A program made the position numbers and the translations under genes. From NCBI GenBank assembly GCA_903933475.1, contig CAIZKE010000290.1:1-23418 (forward strand): DNA of 23,418 bases, in the 5' to 3' direction. The notes below the pieces were generated by a model, which was not told the origin of the DNA, searched no databases, and saw only the letters and a list, made by a program, of their open reading frames with translations. This document shows positions 1 to 6,537 of the stretch, in pieces (position 1 is the first letter of the stretch; each line of letters begins with the position of its first letter). The stretch comes from an uncultured Alphaproteobacteria bacterium (GTDB lineage: Bacteria; Pseudomonadota; Alphaproteobacteria; Caulobacterales; Caulobacteraceae).

Positions 1-1
1 C

Positions 2-1411
2 ACGCCCAACATCGACTCGATCGCCGATCAGGGCGCGCTGTTCACCGACTGGTACGGCCAGCAGAGCTGCACCGCCGGTAGAGCCGCCTTCGTGACCGGC
101 CAGTCGCCGATCCGCACCGGCCTCACCAAGGTGGGCATTCCCGGTGCCGAGGCTGGCATGCAGCCCGGGGATCCCTCCATTGCCCGGGTCTTGAAGGGCC
201 AGGGCTACGCGACCGGCCAGTTCGGCAAGAACCACCTGGGCGACCGTGATTCTCACCTTCCGACCATGCACGGTTTCGACGAGTTCTTCGGCAACCTCTA
301 TCACCTGAACGCCGAGGAAGAGCCCGAACTGCGCGACTATCCCAACCCGGTCGACTTCCCGAACTTCAAGGCGAACTTCGGTCCTCGCGGCGTCCTGCAC
401 TGCAAGGCGGACGGCAAGGGCGGCCAGACCATCGTCAACACCGGTCCGCTGACCAAGAAGCGGATGGAGACGATGGACGACGAAGTCCTCGATAAGGCCG
501 TCGACTTCATCAAGCGCCACAATGAAGCCGGCGTGCCCTTCTTCGTGTGGTTCAACACCACGCACATGCATTTCCGCACCCACGCCAAGCCGGAGAGCTT
601 GGGCCAGTCCGGCCGCTGGCAGTCCGAGTACCACGACGTGATGATCGATCACGACAAGGCGATCGGCGTCCTGCTCGACCTGCTGGACGAACTCGGCATC
701 GCCGACGACACCTTCGTCATGTACTCGACCGACAACGGTCCGCACTGCAACAGCTGGCCTGACGCCGGAACCACCCCCTTCCGCTCAGAGAAGAACACCA
801 ACTGGGAAGGTGCCTACCGCGTTCCCGCCATGGTTCGCTGGCCGGGCAAGATCAAGGCGGGCTCGGTGTCCAACGACATCGTCTCCCACCTCGACTGGCT
901 GCCGACCCTGGCCGCCATCGCTGGTGAGCCGGACGTCAAGGAAAAGCTGCTCAAGGGCACGAAGATCGACGGTCACGACTTCAAGGTCCACCTCGACGGC
1001 TACAATCTCCTCGACTACCTCACGGGTAAGGAAGAGAAGTGCCCCCGTATCAGCTTCCTCTACTTCACGGATGACGGCGAGCTGTCGGGCCTCCGCTGGG
1101 ACAACTGGAAGGTTGTCTTCATGGAGCAGCGCTGCCCCGGCACCTGCATGATCTGGTCGGAGCCCCTGGTCACCCTGCGGACCCCGAAGATCTTCAACCT
1201 CCGGACCGACCCCTACGAGCACGCAGACATCACCTGCAACAGCTACTGGGACTGGATGTTTGACCACGTCTACCTGCTGGTGCCGACGCAGAGCCTGGTC
1301 GCTCAGTTCCTGTCGTCGTTCCAGGAGTTCCCGCCGCGTCAGAAGGCGGCGAGCTTCAACCTCGATGCGGTGATGGAAAAAATGCACCAGGGTGCGTCGG
1401 GCGGCGCCTGA
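2..1411 (+). CDS. Sulfatase (arylsulfatase-type), 5' end missing
   Basis: The reading frame is open from base 2, so the gene begins left of the window; the GTG at 92 is internal. Codons 59-82 encode the sulfatase signature SCTAGRAAFVTGQ. Its Cys (codon 68-70) fits C-x-(P/A)-x-R, the site converted to formylglycine. Further family features follow: GKNHLGD, a THMHF His cluster, TDNGPH (metal-binding Asp/Asn), and a C-terminal FNLRTDPYEHAD segment typical of arylsulfatases. About 470 residues are visible. The enzyme should hydrolyse a sulfate ester; the substrate cannot be read from the sequence, and any signal peptide lies outside the window. A formylglycine-generating enzyme about 2.5 kb away could mature it. 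The transporter gene follows after 64 bases that contain a strong hairpin. The family is secure; the substrate is unknown. Confidence 0.9.
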   Translation, partial: TPNIDSIADQGALFTDWYGQQSCTAGRAAFVTGQSPIRTGLTKVGIPGAEAGMQPGDPSIARVLKGQGYATGQFGKNHLGDRDSHLPTMHGFDEFFGNLYHLNAEEEPELRDYPNPVDFPNFKANFGPRGVLHCKADGKGGQTIVNTGPLTKKRMETMDDEVLDKAVDFIKRHNEAGVPFFVWFNTTHMHFRTHAKPESLGQSGRWQSEYHDVMIDHDKAIGVLLDLLDELGIADDTFVMYSTDNGPHCNSWPDAGTTPFRSEKNTNWEGAYRVPAMVRWPGKIKAGSVSNDIVSHLDWLPTLAAIAGEPDVKEKLLKGTKIDGHDFKVHLDGYNLLDYLTGKEEKCPRISFLYFTDDGELSGLRWDNWKVVFMEQRCPGTCMIWSEPLVTLRTPKIFNLRTDPYEHADITCNSYWDWMFDHVYLLVPTQSLVAQFLSSFQEFPPRQKAASFNLDAVMEKMHQGASGGA

Positions 1412-1420
1412 CGTTGATTG

Positions 1421-1450
1421 CCTCCGGGTCCGGTAGCCCGGATCCGGGGG
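1421..1450 (+). terminator. Strong intercistronic hairpin without a U-tract
   Basis: Bases 1421-1433 pair with 1438-1450 around a TAGC tetraloop. This gives a stem of about 13 bp, mostly G-C, with two G-U wobbles. It starts 9 bases after the sulfatase stop codon and ends 25 bases before the transporter start. No T-run follows, so it may act as a weak terminator, an mRNA-stabilising 3' end or an attenuator that lowers transporter expression. The core at 1437-1448 is also a perfect 12-bp DNA palindrome. Confidence 0.5.
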
Positions 1451-1475
1451 CGTCTGCCTGATACTGGAGCTGACA

Positions 1476-2336
1476 ATGCTGACACCCTCCCTGATCAAGT
1501 TGTTGGCGGTCTCCAGCGTTTTCCTGTTGGTGGTGTCGATCGGCCTTCAGGCCAGATTCGGCTCCATCTTCAGGGTGTTCTCGGATGCCCAGGACCGCCA
1601 GAAGATCCTGAGTGCGCTTGCCGTCATGTTCCTGGCGGTTCCCCTTGTCGCCTATCTGGTCGTGCGGTTGGGGGCTCCCGGTCCCACAGCCGGGGCGGTG
1701 ATCCTGGCCCTTTCCATCGCGCCCATTGCGCCCATCCTTCCTCGCAAACAATTGAAGTTCGGCGGAGACACCGATTGGGTCACCGCCTTCCAGGTGACGG
1801 GCACCCTCCTGTCCCTGGTCCTGGCCCCGTTCTACCTGGGCCTCCTCTCCAGCGCCTTCGGCGTGCAGATGGACTCGCCCATGTCGGCCATGATGAGGAT
1901 CCTCGGGCTGACGGTATTCGCCCCGCTTCTGATCGGCATGGGGCTCAGGCAGCTAGTTCCGGAACTGGCGAGCCGCCTGGTCCGGCCGATGGGCCTCGCA
2001 GGCACCGCAATTCTTGCCGCCGTGGCCCTCCTGATCCTGGTGGGGATGTGGCCGGCCCTGGTGGCCGCAGCGTCGACCCCGGCGCTTCCGGCCAGCCTGG
2101 TCGTCGCCATCTCCGGCGTAATCCTTGGCCATGTCTTCGTCAGGGGGAGCGTCTCGGACCAGGTTCCTTCGGCCCAGGCCGCCGTATCCCGCCATCCTGG
2201 TGTCGCCCTGACCCTGGCCGGTGCCGCCCTCGGAGGAACCCAGCCAGAGCTTCTGGCCAACGTTCTGCTGTTCGTGCTCGTCGCTACCGTCGTCCTCGCC
2301 GCCTACCAGTTCATGGTGCGGTCTGACACTGCCTAG
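1476..2336 (+). CDS. Putative bile-acid:sodium-symporter-like (BASS) membrane transporter
   Basis: The 286-residue protein is almost entirely hydrophobic, with about eight to nine predicted membrane spans. The segment LALSIAPIAPILPRKQ followed by LKFGGDTDW resembles proteins annotated as BASS-type Na+-dependent transporters of organic anions in the inner membrane. This assignment rests on overall pattern, not on a diagnostic motif. The start is an ATG with an upstream TGGAG. It lies downstream of the sulfatase on the same strand and may be partly co-transcribed past the hairpin at 1421-1450. Some animal members of the SLC10/BASS family carry sulfated steroids, which would fit a sulfatase neighbour, but that link is inference. 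Its TAG stop overlaps the stop of the convergent gene at a shared CTAG. Another small polytopic carrier family is possible. Confidence 0.6.
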   Translation: MLTPSLIKLLAVSSVFLLVVSIGLQARFGSIFRVFSDAQDRQKILSALAVMFLAVPLVAYLVVRLGAPGPTAGAVILALSIAPIAPILPRKQLKFGGDTDWVTAFQVTGTLLSLVLAPFYLGLLSSAFGVQMDSPMSAMMRILGLTVFAPLLIGMGLRQLVPELASRLVRPMGLAGTAILAAVALLILVGMWPALVAAASTPALPASLVVAISGVILGHVFVRGSVSDQVPSAQAAVSRHPGVALTLAGAALGGTQPELLANVLLFVLVATVVLAAYQFMVRSDTA

Positions 2337-2980
2337 AGCGCGGCCATCGGCAGGCTGAAGAGAAACGCAAGCGCTGCAAGGCCGAGGCCTCCCGCGATCA
2401 TGACCAGCAGCCGGCGCTGTCCCTCCGACCGGGTGATGGTCGAAATCCCCAGGAGGAAAAGGATCAGGGCCAGGATCACGGTCGAGGCGACATAACGATC
2501 GCCTGTCGAATTCGCCTTCTCGGCCCGGCTGAAGAGGGCAGAGGACTCGTCGCGCAGGGCCGTCGCCTCAAGGCTCTCGGAATGCTCTGCGTGGAGCAGG
2601 GAAACATTGGGACCTTCGCGGACCTGGCCCCTCAGGTCGGCAGGATACTGGCGGCGCCAGACATCGAAGACCTGTCTGAATTCAGGGGCGAAGCGCCTCT
2701 CGTAGAAGGTCATGAGTTCGCGGTCGTTCTTGGCTGCGGCCGACAGCCAGGAGATGTACATCGCGGTGTCCATGCCGGTCTTCTGTCCGGCCCGGAGTTC
2801 CAGCCGGGCCGCCTCGGTCACCTTCGCCGAGGCGGAGGCATAGCTGCTGGCCTGGACGCCGCCCCAGAGGGCGGCTTGATAGGTCGCCCAGGCGGATGCG
2901 ACCCCCGCCGCCGCCAGCATGATCGAGGCGACCGTGTCGAGGCGTCGGGTGCGAGGGGAGGGCGCTGAGTCTTCAGGCAT
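2333..2980 (-). CDS. Membrane protein of unknown function, DUF4337-like
   Basis: The 215-residue protein has one N-terminal membrane span (about residues 16-34), a long polar and probably helical soluble loop (about 35-160), and two C-terminal spans (about 164-182 and 190-210). This architecture and the ATYQAALWGGVQASSYASASAKV stretch after the first helix (compare NQWAYYQAKSI-type sequences) resemble DUF4337 proteins, but I cannot confirm the family. The ATG at 2980 lies one base after the TGA of the upstream DUF1622 gene, so the two form a tightly coupled operon. The stop codon overlaps that of the convergent transporter at CTAG. No catalytic motif is visible and no function is proposed. 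Confidence 0.75.
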   Translation of the reverse strand: MPEDSAPSPRTRRLDTVASIMLAAAGVASAWATYQAALWGGVQASSYASASAKVTEAARLELRAGQKTGMDTAMYISWLSAAAKNDRELMTFYERRFAPEFRQVFDVWRRQYPADLRGQVREGPNVSLLHAEHSESLEATALRDESSALFSRAEKANSTGDRYVASTVILALILFLLGISTITRSEGQRRLLVMIAGGLGLAALAFLFSLPMAAL

Positions 2981-2981
2981 C

Positions 2982-3335
2982 TCAGGCCTTGTGCTCGGCC
3001 TTGGAATTGAAGTGGGTGATATCCCGGGCCAGGAACCAGTTGAGCCCGGTCCGGATGGCGGCGATGGCGCCCAGCATCCCGATGTCCTCCCAGGTGGGGG
3101 CGATGGCCGTCCGGATGATGTCCGCAGCCAGGGCGAACTCCAGGGCCAGCATGATCCATGCCGCGAAGCCCAGCCAGATTTCCCGGCGTCCGCTCATCTC
3201 GCCCTGACGCAGCAAGACGAGCCTTACGGTCCGGAACAGGGCTTCCGCTGCGCCCCAGGCGACAATCAGGACGACAGCGGCCTCAGCCAGAAGGCCGACC
3301 GTCTGGGCGACCTCGCGAAACAAGTGCTCAAGCAT
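2982..3335 (-). CDS. DUF1622 family inner-membrane protein
   Basis: The 117-residue protein has three hydrophobic segments. The characteristic central part reads WLGFAAWIMLALEFALAADIIRTA, followed by TWEDIGMLGAIAAIRTGLNWFL, which matches the conserved LEFxLAADI...RTxLxxFL pattern of DUF1622 as I know it. The start is the ATG at 3335, preceded on the minus strand by an AGGAG ribosome site. The gene leads a two-gene minus-strand operon with the DUF4337-like gene. It is divergent from the DUF202 gene across a 144-base region containing an inverted repeat. Molecular function is unknown for this family; a role in membrane or ion homeostasis is only a guess. Confidence 0.85.
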   Translation of the reverse strand: MLEHLFREVAQTVGLLAEAAVVLIVAWGAAEALFRTVRLVLLRQGEMSGRREIWLGFAAWIMLALEFALAADIIRTAIAPTWEDIGMLGAIAAIRTGLNWFLARDITHFNSKAEHKA

Positions 3336-3374
3336 GGAAAACTCCTGAAGAGTTCAATGAAGTTGAGGTTTTCG

Positions 3375-3398
3375 GAGATCATGTAAAGGTATGATCTC
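3375..3398. promoter_or_regulatory. Operator-like inverted repeat in a divergent promoter region
   Basis: GAGATCAT (3375-3382) and ATGATCTC (3391-3398) form a perfect 8-bp inverted repeat around an 8-base spacer. It lies 40 bases upstream of the DUF1622 start and 82 bases upstream of the DUF202 start. An A/T-rich patch around it contrasts with the GC-rich genes. The 16-bp centre-to-centre spacing of the half-sites suits a dimeric helix-turn-helix regulator. A second small palindrome, TGACGTCA, lies at 3456-3463, just before the DUF202 ribosome site. No regulator gene is adjacent. Confidence 0.45.
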
Positions 3399-3479
3399 GA
3401 GTTTGAGGGGTATGCTGATGGCCCTTGTTCCCGATCGGCCCGGCGAGCTTTAACCTGACGTCATACGAAGGGGGAATTG

Positions 3480-3935
3480 ATGAGCCAGACGGAAATGAGC
3501 CCCGGCGATCGCATGGCGGCGATGCGCACAGCCCTCGCCTTCCAGCGGACCCGGATGGCGGCCGATCGGACACTGATGAGCGTTCAGAGGACGTCACTGT
3601 CCCTCATTGGGTTCGGGTTCACGATCTTCTCCTTTTTCCGCTCCCTGGCGGACAAGAAGCTGCTGCCCGAGGCCATTCCCTCGGCGGCGCCCGCCCGGTT
3701 CGGGCTGACCCTGGTGGCCCTGGGTGTTTGCCTCCTGGCCCTCGGGATCGCCTCGCACATCAGCTACATGCTGCAGTTGCGTCGGCAGAGGGCTGAAGCG
3801 GGGATGGCCGAGGTGCTGCCGCCCGAGCCCCGCCTTCCGGTCTCGCTCGCCGTGGTGGCGGCCCTGACCCTGCTGCTCTTCGGAATTTTCGTGATCCTGA
3901 GCCTCATGGCCAGGACCGGGCCGTTTGGCGCCTAG
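3480..3935 (+). CDS. DUF202 family small membrane protein
   Basis: The protein is about 151 residues long. The ATG at 3480 follows a GAAGGGGG ribosome site and is preferred over the TTG at 3477. The N-terminal part contains ALAFQRTRMAADRTLMSVQRTSLSLIGFG, the hallmark of DUF202 (the LAxxRTxLAxxRTxLA...R type, as in E. coli YidH). Three membrane spans follow, at about residues 40-58, 78-98 and 120-142. DUF202 proteins have no established biochemical function. The gene is divergent from the DUF1622/DUF4337-like pair and probably shares a regulatory region with it. Its TAG stop overlaps the stop of the convergent FGE gene at CTAG (3932-3935). Confidence 0.85.
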   Translation: MSQTEMSPGDRMAAMRTALAFQRTRMAADRTLMSVQRTSLSLIGFGFTIFSFFRSLADKKLLPEAIPSAAPARFGLTLVALGVCLLALGIASHISYMLQLRRQRAEAGMAEVLPPEPRLPVSLAVVAALTLLLFGIFVILSLMARTGPFGA

Positions 3936-4894
3936 GGGCGGATGACGCAGCGAAAGCCGAGGTGGCTCATCGAGCTGTCGATCGCCTGGGCGTGCCGGGC
4001 GGCAGGCCGGTAGCGGCGGCAGTAGACGGGCGCGCACATGTGCGAGCCGCCCTTCAGTACCTTCCGGGGAATGCGGATGCGGGGGAGGGCGGGATCGAAG
4101 CTCGCGCCCTCAGCCCCGCCCAGTGGGTTTTCAGACACGCAGCAAGGGCTCTTGGTGACAGTGCCGGGATTGGCGGCGTACCAGTCGGCCGTCCACTCCC
4201 AGACGTTTCCAATCATGTCCGCGAGACCAAGGTCGTTCGCCGGAAAGCTCCCGACGGGAGACGTCCAGCGGAAGCCGTCCTCGCAGGTGTTGGCGTGGGG
4301 AAAGGCGCCCTGGAAGGTGTTGGCCATGTGCCGTCCGCCTGGAGCCAACTCGCTTCCCCAGACGAACTCGGTCTCGGCCGGGCGTCCGCCCCAGGCCGCG
4401 AACTCCCACTCGGCTTCAGTAGGAAGGGACTTGCCGGCCCAGGCCGCATAGGCGGAGACGTCGTCCCAGGAAACATGGACCACTGGATGGTCCTCCAGGC
4501 CCTTCAGGTCGCTCTTCGGCCCCCGTGGCCGGCGCCAGGATGCGCCGAAAGTCCACGCCCACCACTGTGAGACGTCCTCCAGTGGGACCGGTCCCGCGGG
4601 GGGTGTGAACACCAGGGAGGCCGCCTTCAGCATCCGGGGGTCTGCGCCGGGATAATCCTCGGCCCGGGGAGGAATTTCGGCTGTGGTGACGTGGCCAGTT
4701 GCCCGGACAAAGGCCTCGAACTGGCGGTTGGTCACTGGGGTCGGGTCTATCCAGAACCCGTCCACCCGGACCCGGCGCGCAGGTTTTTCTTCCGGATAGT
4801 GCCGGTCGGAGCCCATGGTGAACGCGTCGCCGGGCACCCAGACCATTCCCGCCCGCAGGTCGCTTGCGGCTTCCGGCGCGGGCGGATTCGGCAT
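3932..4894 (-). CDS. Formylglycine-generating enzyme (FGE/SUMF1 family)
   Basis: The 320-residue protein begins MPNPPAPEAASDL and spans the FGE-sulfatase domain. It opens with MVWVPGDAFTMGSD, continues through HPVVHVSWDDVSAYAAWAGKSLPTEAEWEFAA (written here only as a landmark; key parts VSWDDV and LPTEAEWE) and NVWEWTADWY, and ends in GFRCV. KGGSHMC-x4-C places the two active-site cysteines at residues 287 and 292. Their spacing is that of the catalytic pair in true FGE (human Cys336/Cys341), which separates it from generic SUMF1-domain proteins. It would oxidise the CTAGR cysteine of sulfatases to formylglycine with copper and O2, in the cytoplasm, since no signal peptide is seen. I chose the ATG at 4894, whose A is also the last base of the porin stop (TGATG); an in-frame start at 5008 would lie inside the porin gene. 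Function is secure; the sulfatase partner is inferred. Confidence 0.92.
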   Translation of the reverse strand: MPNPPAPEAASDLRAGMVWVPGDAFTMGSDRHYPEEKPARRVRVDGFWIDPTPVTNRQFEAFVRATGHVTTAEIPPRAEDYPGADPRMLKAASLVFTPPAGPVPLEDVSQWWAWTFGASWRRPRGPKSDLKGLEDHPVVHVSWDDVSAYAAWAGKSLPTEAEWEFAAWGGRPAETEFVWGSELAPGGRHMANTFQGAFPHANTCEDGFRWTSPVGSFPANDLGLADMIGNVWEWTADWYAANPGTVTKSPCCVSENPLGGAEGASFDPALPRIRIPRKVLKGGSHMCAPVYCRRYRPAARHAQAIDSSMSHLGFRCVIRP

Positions 4895-6210
4895 CAGTAG
4901 ACCCACTGGATCCGAGTCAGCACCGTGTCGGTCGTTCCAGACTTGCCCATGCGATCCAGCTCCGTGCGTCCTAGGTCGAGGCCGAACTTCCAGCGGGTGG
5001 TCGCCCACCAGTTCACGCCAAGGTCGATACGTGTGAAGCGTCCACCCTGGACAGGCCCGTCGTCAAGGTCAACGTCAGAATACCGAATAATCAGTTCAGG
5101 TGCGCCCCAGCGCGAGGTCGGAATGACGCGCCGGGCATAACCGACTTTGCGGTCGTAGGGCCGGGCCTCGCCGGTCAGCACCCAAGAGCCCGTCAGGTAC
5201 CAACCGCTGAATCTTGGATCGCCCTTGGCCGGCGACTCGACGTCGGCCCTCGCATATTCGCCCAGCAGGGACAGCCCCCCCCAGCTGAACAGGCCTTCGA
5301 GGCCGTAATGGTTGGCACCGTCCGAGGGGAAGTCGCCCGTGTCCACATAGTTGGAAGAGACATTGGAGCCGGGGCGGCCCTTGTACCGGGTCTTGCCATC
5401 GGCTGCCGCGTAACGCCAGGAGGTACCCAGGTGCAGGTAGTGCCCGTTTGCCGCGTCATCCCAGGCCAGGCCCGAGACCCTGCCGAAATAGTCGGTCCCG
5501 CGTTGGGTCGTGGTCCCGATGTCCCAGGTGTCGTTGGCGAAGCCGTAGGAGACATTGACCCGTTTGGCAGGTCCAAAGACATGGGTGACGCGGACCCCGG
5601 TGTTCCTCGAAACGAAGAATGGGCTCAATACGCGCTCGCTGTGCGGCAGGTTGGCGGCGTCGCCGACCATCTCGTAGGAGAAGGTTTCCTTGATCTTGCC
5701 AACTGACACCCGGGTGGAATCGCCGATCGGGAGGGTGACCGCCATGTCGGTCAACTGCCAGTTGTCCTCCGGGTCGGAGTCAAAGCCTTTGTACTCGCCG
5801 CCGAGCTGGTAGTTGACGCGGTAGGTGCCGCCAAACGAGCCCAGGACCTGGAAGCGGAAGCTCCGCCACTCGGCGGAATCCTTCTGCTTTCCGACCTGGG
5901 CCACGCTGTCGTCGTCCTGGGAGAAGGCGGTATAGTCCCCAAGGATGGCGGCGCTGGGCCGTAGTGTGAAACCAGCCGAGGGCCAGGCCCGGGGAGCGCC
6001 TCGGGCCGGCGACAGGTCCGGGACAATATAGTCTATCGGTGCAGCCGCCGCAGGCGGGGCGGCGACCGCCGTCGCCGTCGTGATTGGCTCCGATGAGCTT
6101 TCTGTCTCCTGGGCGAGGGCGGCTCCACCTCCGGTCAGGGTGGCAACCAGGGCAACTGCGGTCCCCAACCATTTCGCCGCGCCATCTCGGTTCTTGATCG
6201 ACTGCCGCAT
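4894..6210 (-). CDS. Phosphate-selective porin O/P (OprO/OprP-type) outer-membrane protein
   Basis: The 438-residue protein begins MRQSIKNRDG, has a hydrophobic core at about 14-30 and a likely signal peptidase site after ALA at residue 33. An Ala/Pro-rich linker (about 45-65) follows. The rest alternates amphipathic beta-strands rich in aromatic residues and ends in Trp-Val-Tyr, the terminal aromatic typical of outer-membrane barrels. Segments such as YRVNYQLGGEYKGFDSD, RVSVGKIKETFSYEM and LTGEARPYDRK match the OprO/P family. The ATG at 6210 has a GGTGGAAG ribosome site; the frame stays open to 6696 upstream, but that part lacks a signal peptide and is antisense to tig. It is translationally coupled to FGE (TGATG). 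Members take up phosphate or other anions; passage of sulfate esters here is inference. Confidence 0.85.
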   Translation of the reverse strand: MRQSIKNRDGAAKWLGTAVALVATLTGGGAALAQETESSSEPITTATAVAAPPAAAAPIDYIVPDLSPARGAPRAWPSAGFTLRPSAAILGDYTAFSQDDDSVAQVGKQKDSAEWRSFRFQVLGSFGGTYRVNYQLGGEYKGFDSDPEDNWQLTDMAVTLPIGDSTRVSVGKIKETFSYEMVGDAANLPHSERVLSPFFVSRNTGVRVTHVFGPAKRVNVSYGFANDTWDIGTTTQRGTDYFGRVSGLAWDDAANGHYLHLGTSWRYAAADGKTRYKGRPGSNVSSNYVDTGDFPSDGANHYGLEGLFSWGGLSLLGEYARADVESPAKGDPRFSGWYLTGSWVLTGEARPYDRKVGYARRVIPTSRWGAPELIIRYSDVDLDDGPVQGGRFTRIDLGVNWWATTRWKFGLDLGRTELDRMGKSGTTDTVLTRIQWVY

Positions 6211-6448
6211 GACTTCCACCCCGCTGGTCGTTGGCGTTCTTCCGCGTCGACAAGAGCCTGGGCCTTGGACGCGGGTTTGTCCTTGGGTGAAGGCTCTAGC
6301 ACCTGGACCCCGGTCAGATTGCCAGATAGCCGACAGTCCAGCCTGAAGGTAGGCCCGCGGGGGTTGTCGCCCGATAACTTCCGCGGCTCCGACCGGCCTT
6401 GCTTTGCTCTTGGCCCACGCTCGGTCGCGTGACATAAGGTCGCCCCCT

Positions 6449-6476
6449 CGCCGCCGACTTTCGGCGGCGCCGTTTT
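6449..6476 (+). terminator. Well-formed intrinsic terminator with no upstream gene
   Basis: CGCCGCCGA (6449-6457) pairs perfectly with TCGGCGGCG (6461-6469) around a CTT loop. CCG and a run of five T (6473-6477) follow, the canonical layout for plus-strand termination. On the minus strand no T-run follows. No plus-strand gene ends here, since the porin points the other way. It may end an unrecognised small RNA, block antisense transcription, or sit in a tig leader. Confidence 0.7.
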
Positions 6477-6498
6477 TCCGGAATAAGGCGGACCGGGA

Positions 6499-6513
6499 CC
6501 GCGATAATCGCGG
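6499..6513. promoter_or_regulatory. 15-bp palindrome overlapping a putative tig -10 box
   Basis: CCGCGAT (6499-6505), a central A and ATCGCGG (6507-6513) form a perfect palindrome. It contains GATAAT (6503-6508), five of six matches to a sigma-70 -10 box. The position, about 25-30 bases before the tig start, suits a promoter core that a dimeric protein could cover. No good -35 hexamer was found. Confidence 0.4.
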
Positions 6514-6537
6514 CACCCTCCGATGGCTTGAATGTCT

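Larger units (their letters stand above)
6211..6537. other. Divergent intergenic region between the porin and tig
   Basis: The region is about 320 bases long and should hold the promoters of the minus-strand porin and plus-strand tig. I see no convincing gene in it. Two clear structures lie in the tig-proximal third: an intrinsic-terminator-like hairpin (6449-6476) and a 15-bp palindrome (6499-6513) containing a GATAAT -10-like box. The porin-proximal 240 bases have no repeat or box I can defend. Confidence 0.6.

Noticed and set aside
1418..2326. A 302-residue open frame overlapping the transporter gene in another frame
   Set aside because: Its translation is Pro/Gly/Arg-rich and low-complexity, typical of a high-GC shadow; the transporter frame has clear membrane helices.
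3421..3479. General stress (EcfG-type GGAAC/GTT) promoter for the membrane-protein trio
   Set aside because: A GTTCC occurs at 3426-3430, but no second box lies at the right spacing on either strand.
6211..6448. tRNA gene or remnant upstream of the orphan terminator
   Set aside because: No T-loop, D-arm or anticodon-stem pattern could be found on either strand.
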